Of a stretch of DNA of 7,235 nucleotides, positions 5,132 through 7,235 are shown piece by piece. Source of the DNA: an uncultured Gallionellaceae bacterium (GTDB lineage: Bacteria > Pseudomonadota > Gammaproteobacteria > Burkholderiales > Sulfuricellaceae); NCBI GenBank assembly GCA_937873435.1, contig CALMWM010000363.1, forward strand, positions 1-7,235, given 5' to 3'. Within the stretch, counting starts at the first letter, position 1. Every line of letters starts with the position of its first letter. A program made the translations under genes and the position numbers. Under the pieces are notes generated by a model, which saw only the letters and a list, made by a program, of their open reading frames with translations, did not search any database and was not told the origin of the DNA.

Positions 5132-5198
5132 TTGGGGTGAGGGAGCTTCCATACGTGGCCACGTATCCATCGTCCCTCATCCCCGGCCCTTCTCCCGC
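5121..5198. repeat. Long near-palindrome formed by two head-to-head repeat units
   Basis: 5121-5144 (GCGGGAGAGGG then GGGGTGAGGGA) pairs with 5173-5198 (TCCCTCATCCCC then CCCTTCTCCCGC) with two single-base bulges and one TT/GG step. The 16-base palindrome at 5151-5166 forms the tip. It lies between convergent genes. Confidence 0.6.
5151..5166. repeat. Perfect 16-base palindrome
   Basis: ATACGTGGCCACGTAT equals its own reverse complement. It sits between the two repeat units and would be the tip of the larger fold. Confidence 0.8.
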
Positions 5199-5212
5199 CT
5201 GCGGGAGAAGGG
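5187..5212 (-). terminator. Hairpin downstream of the methyltransferase gene
   Basis: CCCTTCTCCCGC (5187-5198) and GCGGGAGAAGGG (5201-5212) are perfect 12-base complements around CT. It lies eight bases beyond the methyltransferase stop codon. No T-run follows, so termination is plausible from position rather than from a canonical intrinsic signal; the hairpin also belongs to the repeat family described at 5121-5198. Confidence 0.6.
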
Positions 5213-5220
5213 TGTATGGG

Positions 5221-6381
5221 TTACAACATCCGGCTCTTGTCGCCGCCCCGGAAACCCAGCAGAGGTTGGCTTATCCCCTTGCCCAGCGCGATCACCTTGA
5301 ACAATTCCCCCATTTCCGCTGGACTCAGCAGCTTTTGCGCTTGCGCGGCCAGCGGCAGGTAAGCCGCGGTATCTTCCGGCGAAGTCTGTGCCAGCAGATC
5401 GGTGATGCCGCAATTGAGCAGGAAATGGGTCTGGGTGGTGTAGCCTAGCAATGCCAGGCCGGCGTCGATGGCGCTGTGCGCGACGGCGGAAAAATCCACA
5501 TGGGCGGTGATGTCCTGCAAACCGGGCAATTGCAGCGGGTCGTCGTGGCTTTGGTGGCGGTAATGGCACATCAGCGTGCCCTGATTGCGCTGCGGGTGGT
5601 AGTACTCGCCGGTGCCGAAACCGTAGTCGATGAACAGCAGCGCGCCGGCTTCGAGGCGTTCGGCCAGGCTGGCGATGAAACCGCTAACCGCCGGGGAGAC
5701 CTCGCTCAGGTATTCGCCGCTGCGGCTGGCCGGCGGCAGGAGCTTCGCCTGTTCAAAGAGTGCGCCGCAGCTCAGGGGGCGCTCCTGCCATTGGAAATTT
5801 TCGCCCTCACATGCGACGCCACGCTCGAAAACCTCGCCGCCGCGCCATACCAGCAGATCCGCCGGCATCGCATCGAGCGCCTCGTTGGCGACGATCAGGC
5901 CGCGAAACGCATCCGGCAAGGCTTCCAGCCAGGACACCCGTTCCGCCAGTAGCGGCGCCTGCTGTTCCAAAAGCTGGCGCTGGCGCTGGCGTAAGTCGGC
6001 GCTTACCTCAAGGATCAGGTAACGCTGCGGTAAATGTCCCAAGGTTTCCAGTTCACGCAGCAAATCGAGCGCCAGACGACCGGAACCGGCGCCGATTTCC
6101 AGGATGTCGCCGCCGCTGAGTTCCAGCACCTGGGCTGCCTGGCGCGCCAGCGTACGCCCGAACAGCGGCGAGATTTCCGGCGCGGTGACGAAATCGCCGC
6201 CCGCGCCGAACTTGTGCAGGCCGGCGCTGTAATAGCCCAGCCCCGGCGCGTATAGCGCCAGCTCCATGAAGCGCGAAAACGGTATCCAGCCGCCCTGTGC
6301 GGCGATTTCGGCGCGGATATGGGCTGCGACGCGGGCGCTGTGTTCGGTGGCGGATGGGGACGGTGCAGGTAGTGAGGTCAT
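5221..6381 (-). CDS. Class I SAM-dependent methyltransferase, MidA/NDUFAF7 (DUF185) family
   Basis: A 386-aa protein. Motifs in order: PFSRFMELALYAPGLGYY (34-51), GDFVTAPEISPLFG (62-75), the SAM-binding EIGAGSG (95-101), ANEALDAMPADL (165-176; relatives usually have NEVLDAMP), GEYLSEVSP (222-230), FIDYGFG (250-256), GTLMCHYRH (268-276) and PGLQDITAHVDFS (286-298). These are diagnostic for the family whose mitochondrial member NDUFAF7 methylates an arginine of the complex I subunit NDUFS2. The bacterial substrate is not established, though the same subunit (NuoD) is an obvious guess. Length is normal and no motif is missing. The ATG at 6381 has no strong ribosome site, and no better start is visible. 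It is divergent from the reductase gene 45 bases away, and convergent with the DUF302 gene. Confidence 0.9.
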   Translation of the reverse strand: MTSLPAPSPSATEHSARVAAHIRAEIAAQGGWIPFSRFMELALYAPGLGYYSAGLHKFGAGGDFVTAPEISPLFGRTLARQAAQVLELSGGDILEIGAGSGRLALDLLRELETLGHLPQRYLILEVSADLRQRQRQLLEQQAPLLAERVSWLEALPDAFRGLIVANEALDAMPADLLVWRGGEVFERGVACEGENFQWQERPLSCGALFEQAKLLPPASRSGEYLSEVSPAVSGFIASLAERLEAGALLFIDYGFGTGEYYHPQRNQGTLMCHYRHQSHDDPLQLPGLQDITAHVDFSAVAHSAIDAGLALLGYTTQTHFLLNCGITDLLAQTSPEDTAAYLPLAAQAQKLLSPAEMGELFKVIALGKGISQPLLGFRGGDKSRML

Positions 6382-6426
6382 GACGAGTGTGGTAAATTTG
6401 GCCCCGGAAGTTTAGCGGAGAGCACC
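6382..6426. promoter_or_regulatory. Short divergent spacer between methyltransferase and reductase genes
   Basis: Only 45 bases separate the two start codons. GGAG at 6417-6420 is the ribosome site of the reductase, six bases before its ATG. No convincing -35/-10 pair fits in the spacer, so at least one promoter probably lies inside a coding sequence. Confidence 0.4.
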
Positions 6427-7167
6427 ATGCAAGGCAAAATCGTTCTTATCACCGGCGGGGCCAAGCGAGTCGGCGCGGCCATCTGCCGCCGCCTGCACCG
6501 CGAGGGCGCCACCCTGGCGATCCATTACCGCTCGTCGGAAGGCGACGCGAAAGCGCTGGCCGCCGAATTCAACCTGCAACGGCCGGATTCCGCCGTGCTG
6601 ATCAAGGCCGACCTGCTCGATCCCGCGAGTTACAGCCGCATTATCGGCGAAACCGTGAGCGCCTTCGGCAAGCTCGATGTGCTGGTCAACAACGCCTCCA
6701 GCTTCTATCCCACCTCGGTGGGCGAGATCGTCGAAAAGGATTGGCACGACCTGATCGGCACCAATCTCAAGGCGCCGCTGTTCCTCTCGCAAGCCGCCGC
6801 GCCGCAATTGCGCAAGCATCGCGGCTGCATCGTGAATATCGCCGACATCCACGCCGAGCGCCCGATGAAAAGTTACGTGGTTTACAGCATCGGCAAGGCC
6901 GGGCTGGTGGCGCTGACCAAATCGCTGGCCCACGAACTCGGGCCGGAAGTGCGCGTCAACGCGGTCGCACCCGGCCCTATCGCCTGGCCGGAAGACGACC
7001 CGCGCTTCGACGAACTGGAGCGCCGCCGCATCATCGCCCACACCCTGCTGAAGCGCGCCGGCGACCCGGACGACATCGCCCGCACCGCCGTGTTCCTGAT
7101 CAAGGACGCCCCCTACATGACCGGCGCGATCCTCCCGGTCGACGGCGGCAGGAGCGCCAGCCTGTGA
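6427..7167 (+). CDS. Short-chain reductase of the pteridine reductase type (PTR1/FolM-like)
   Basis: A 246-aa SDR with a Rossmann start MQGKIVLITGGAKRVG: the TGxxxRxG form of the NADPH-binding loop (Arg14) is the mark of pteridine reductases such as PTR1 and FolM. Other landmarks are the HYRSSEGDA region (33-41) suited to NADPH, NNASSFYP (88-95), IADIHAERP with Asp140 in place of the usual catalytic Ser, YSIGKAG with Tyr153 and Lys157, and PGPIAWPED (182-190). The Asp-Tyr-Lys set supports reduction of pterins (dihydrofolate or dihydromonapterin) with NADPH in the cytoplasm. The start is fixed by GGAG six bases upstream. The stop overlaps the next gene's GTG by four bases, so the two are co-translated. 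The exact substrate cannot be decided from sequence; folM would be a reasonable symbol but is not certain. Confidence 0.87.
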   Translation: MQGKIVLITGGAKRVGAAICRRLHREGATLAIHYRSSEGDAKALAAEFNLQRPDSAVLIKADLLDPASYSRIIGETVSAFGKLDVLVNNASSFYPTSVGEIVEKDWHDLIGTNLKAPLFLSQAAAPQLRKHRGCIVNIADIHAERPMKSYVVYSIGKAGLVALTKSLAHELGPEVRVNAVAPGPIAWPEDDPRFDELERRRIIAHTLLKRAGDPDDIARTAVFLIKDAPYMTGAILPVDGGRSASL

Positions 7168-7235
7168 GCGCAACCGCCATCAAACCGCCGCGCTCGCTGC
7201 TGTCCGCCAGCGGCAAGGCCATCGGCGATTTCGCC
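7164..7235 (+). CDS. ttcA: Partial gene, probably tRNA 2-thiocytidine(32) synthetase TtcA N-terminus
   Basis: From a GTG at 7164 that overlaps the reductase stop (GTGA), 24 codons run to the window edge without a stop. AGGAG at 7150-7154 is nine bases upstream. The last residues, SGKAIGDFA, match the segment that precedes the MI..GDRVMVCLSGGKDS loop in TtcA, the iron-sulfur enzyme that 2-thiolates cytidine 32 of tRNAs. The order methyltransferase, pteridine-reductase-like SDR, ttcA also occurs in betaproteobacteria as I recall it. The leader before GKAIGDF is shorter than in the E. coli protein. The diagnostic PP-loop lies outside the window, so the name is provisional. Confidence 0.5.
   Translation, partial: MSATAIKPPRSLLSASGKAIGDFA

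Noticed and set aside
5078..5212. CRISPR-like array
   Set aside because: The repeated units are inverted, only two in number and without uniform spacers; they match intergenic palindromic repeats instead.
6412..7173. 253-codon minus-strand frame opposite the pteridine-reductase gene
   Set aside because: It mirrors a well-supported SDR gene, has no recognisable motif and covers the ribosome site of the real gene; it is a composition artefact.

Overview
The window is GC-rich with tightly packed genes. Gene content and the shared order (cca, MidA-type methyltransferase, pteridine-reductase-like SDR, then probably ttcA) suggest a betaproteobacterium, perhaps of the Nitrosomonadales/Gallionellaceae kind. 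That placement is inferred from protein resemblance, not from a search.

Left part (1-3070) looks rearranged. It opens with the 3' two thirds of cca (tRNA CCA-adding enzyme with HD domain). Its N-terminal catalytic domain is missing and replaced by unrelated sequence ending in a REP-like palindrome. Next is a two-gene HEPN/MNT toxin-antitoxin-type module: a winged-helix plus nucleotidyltransferase protein, and an overlapping HEPN protein. It has its own promoter, which overlaps a small palindrome. Then comes a displaced 3' end of a trpB2 gene with its terminator, bracketed by imperfect inverted repeats, followed by a minus-strand vapBC module.

Middle part (3068-5063) has an intact trpB2 (tryptophan synthase beta-like, 450 aa, minus strand), divergent from a secreted DUF302 protein. 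The end of trpB2 is the homologue of the displaced tail at 2058-2127. The two tails differ at 8 of 67 bases, all synonymous, so vapBC sits exactly between two diverged copies of the trpB2 end plus terminator. This is the most interesting structure in the window: it looks like an insertion that restored the gene's 3' end and pushed the old end aside.

Right part (5064-7235) looks like ordinary chromosome. A complex intergenic palindrome separates the convergent DUF302 gene and the MidA/NDUFAF7-family methyltransferase gene (minus). Divergent from the latter is a PTR1/FolM-like short-chain reductase with the Asp-Tyr-Lys catalytic set. A gene overlapping its stop codon by 4 bases, probably ttcA, runs off the right edge. 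No rRNA, tRNA, CRISPR array, transposase or integrase was seen.
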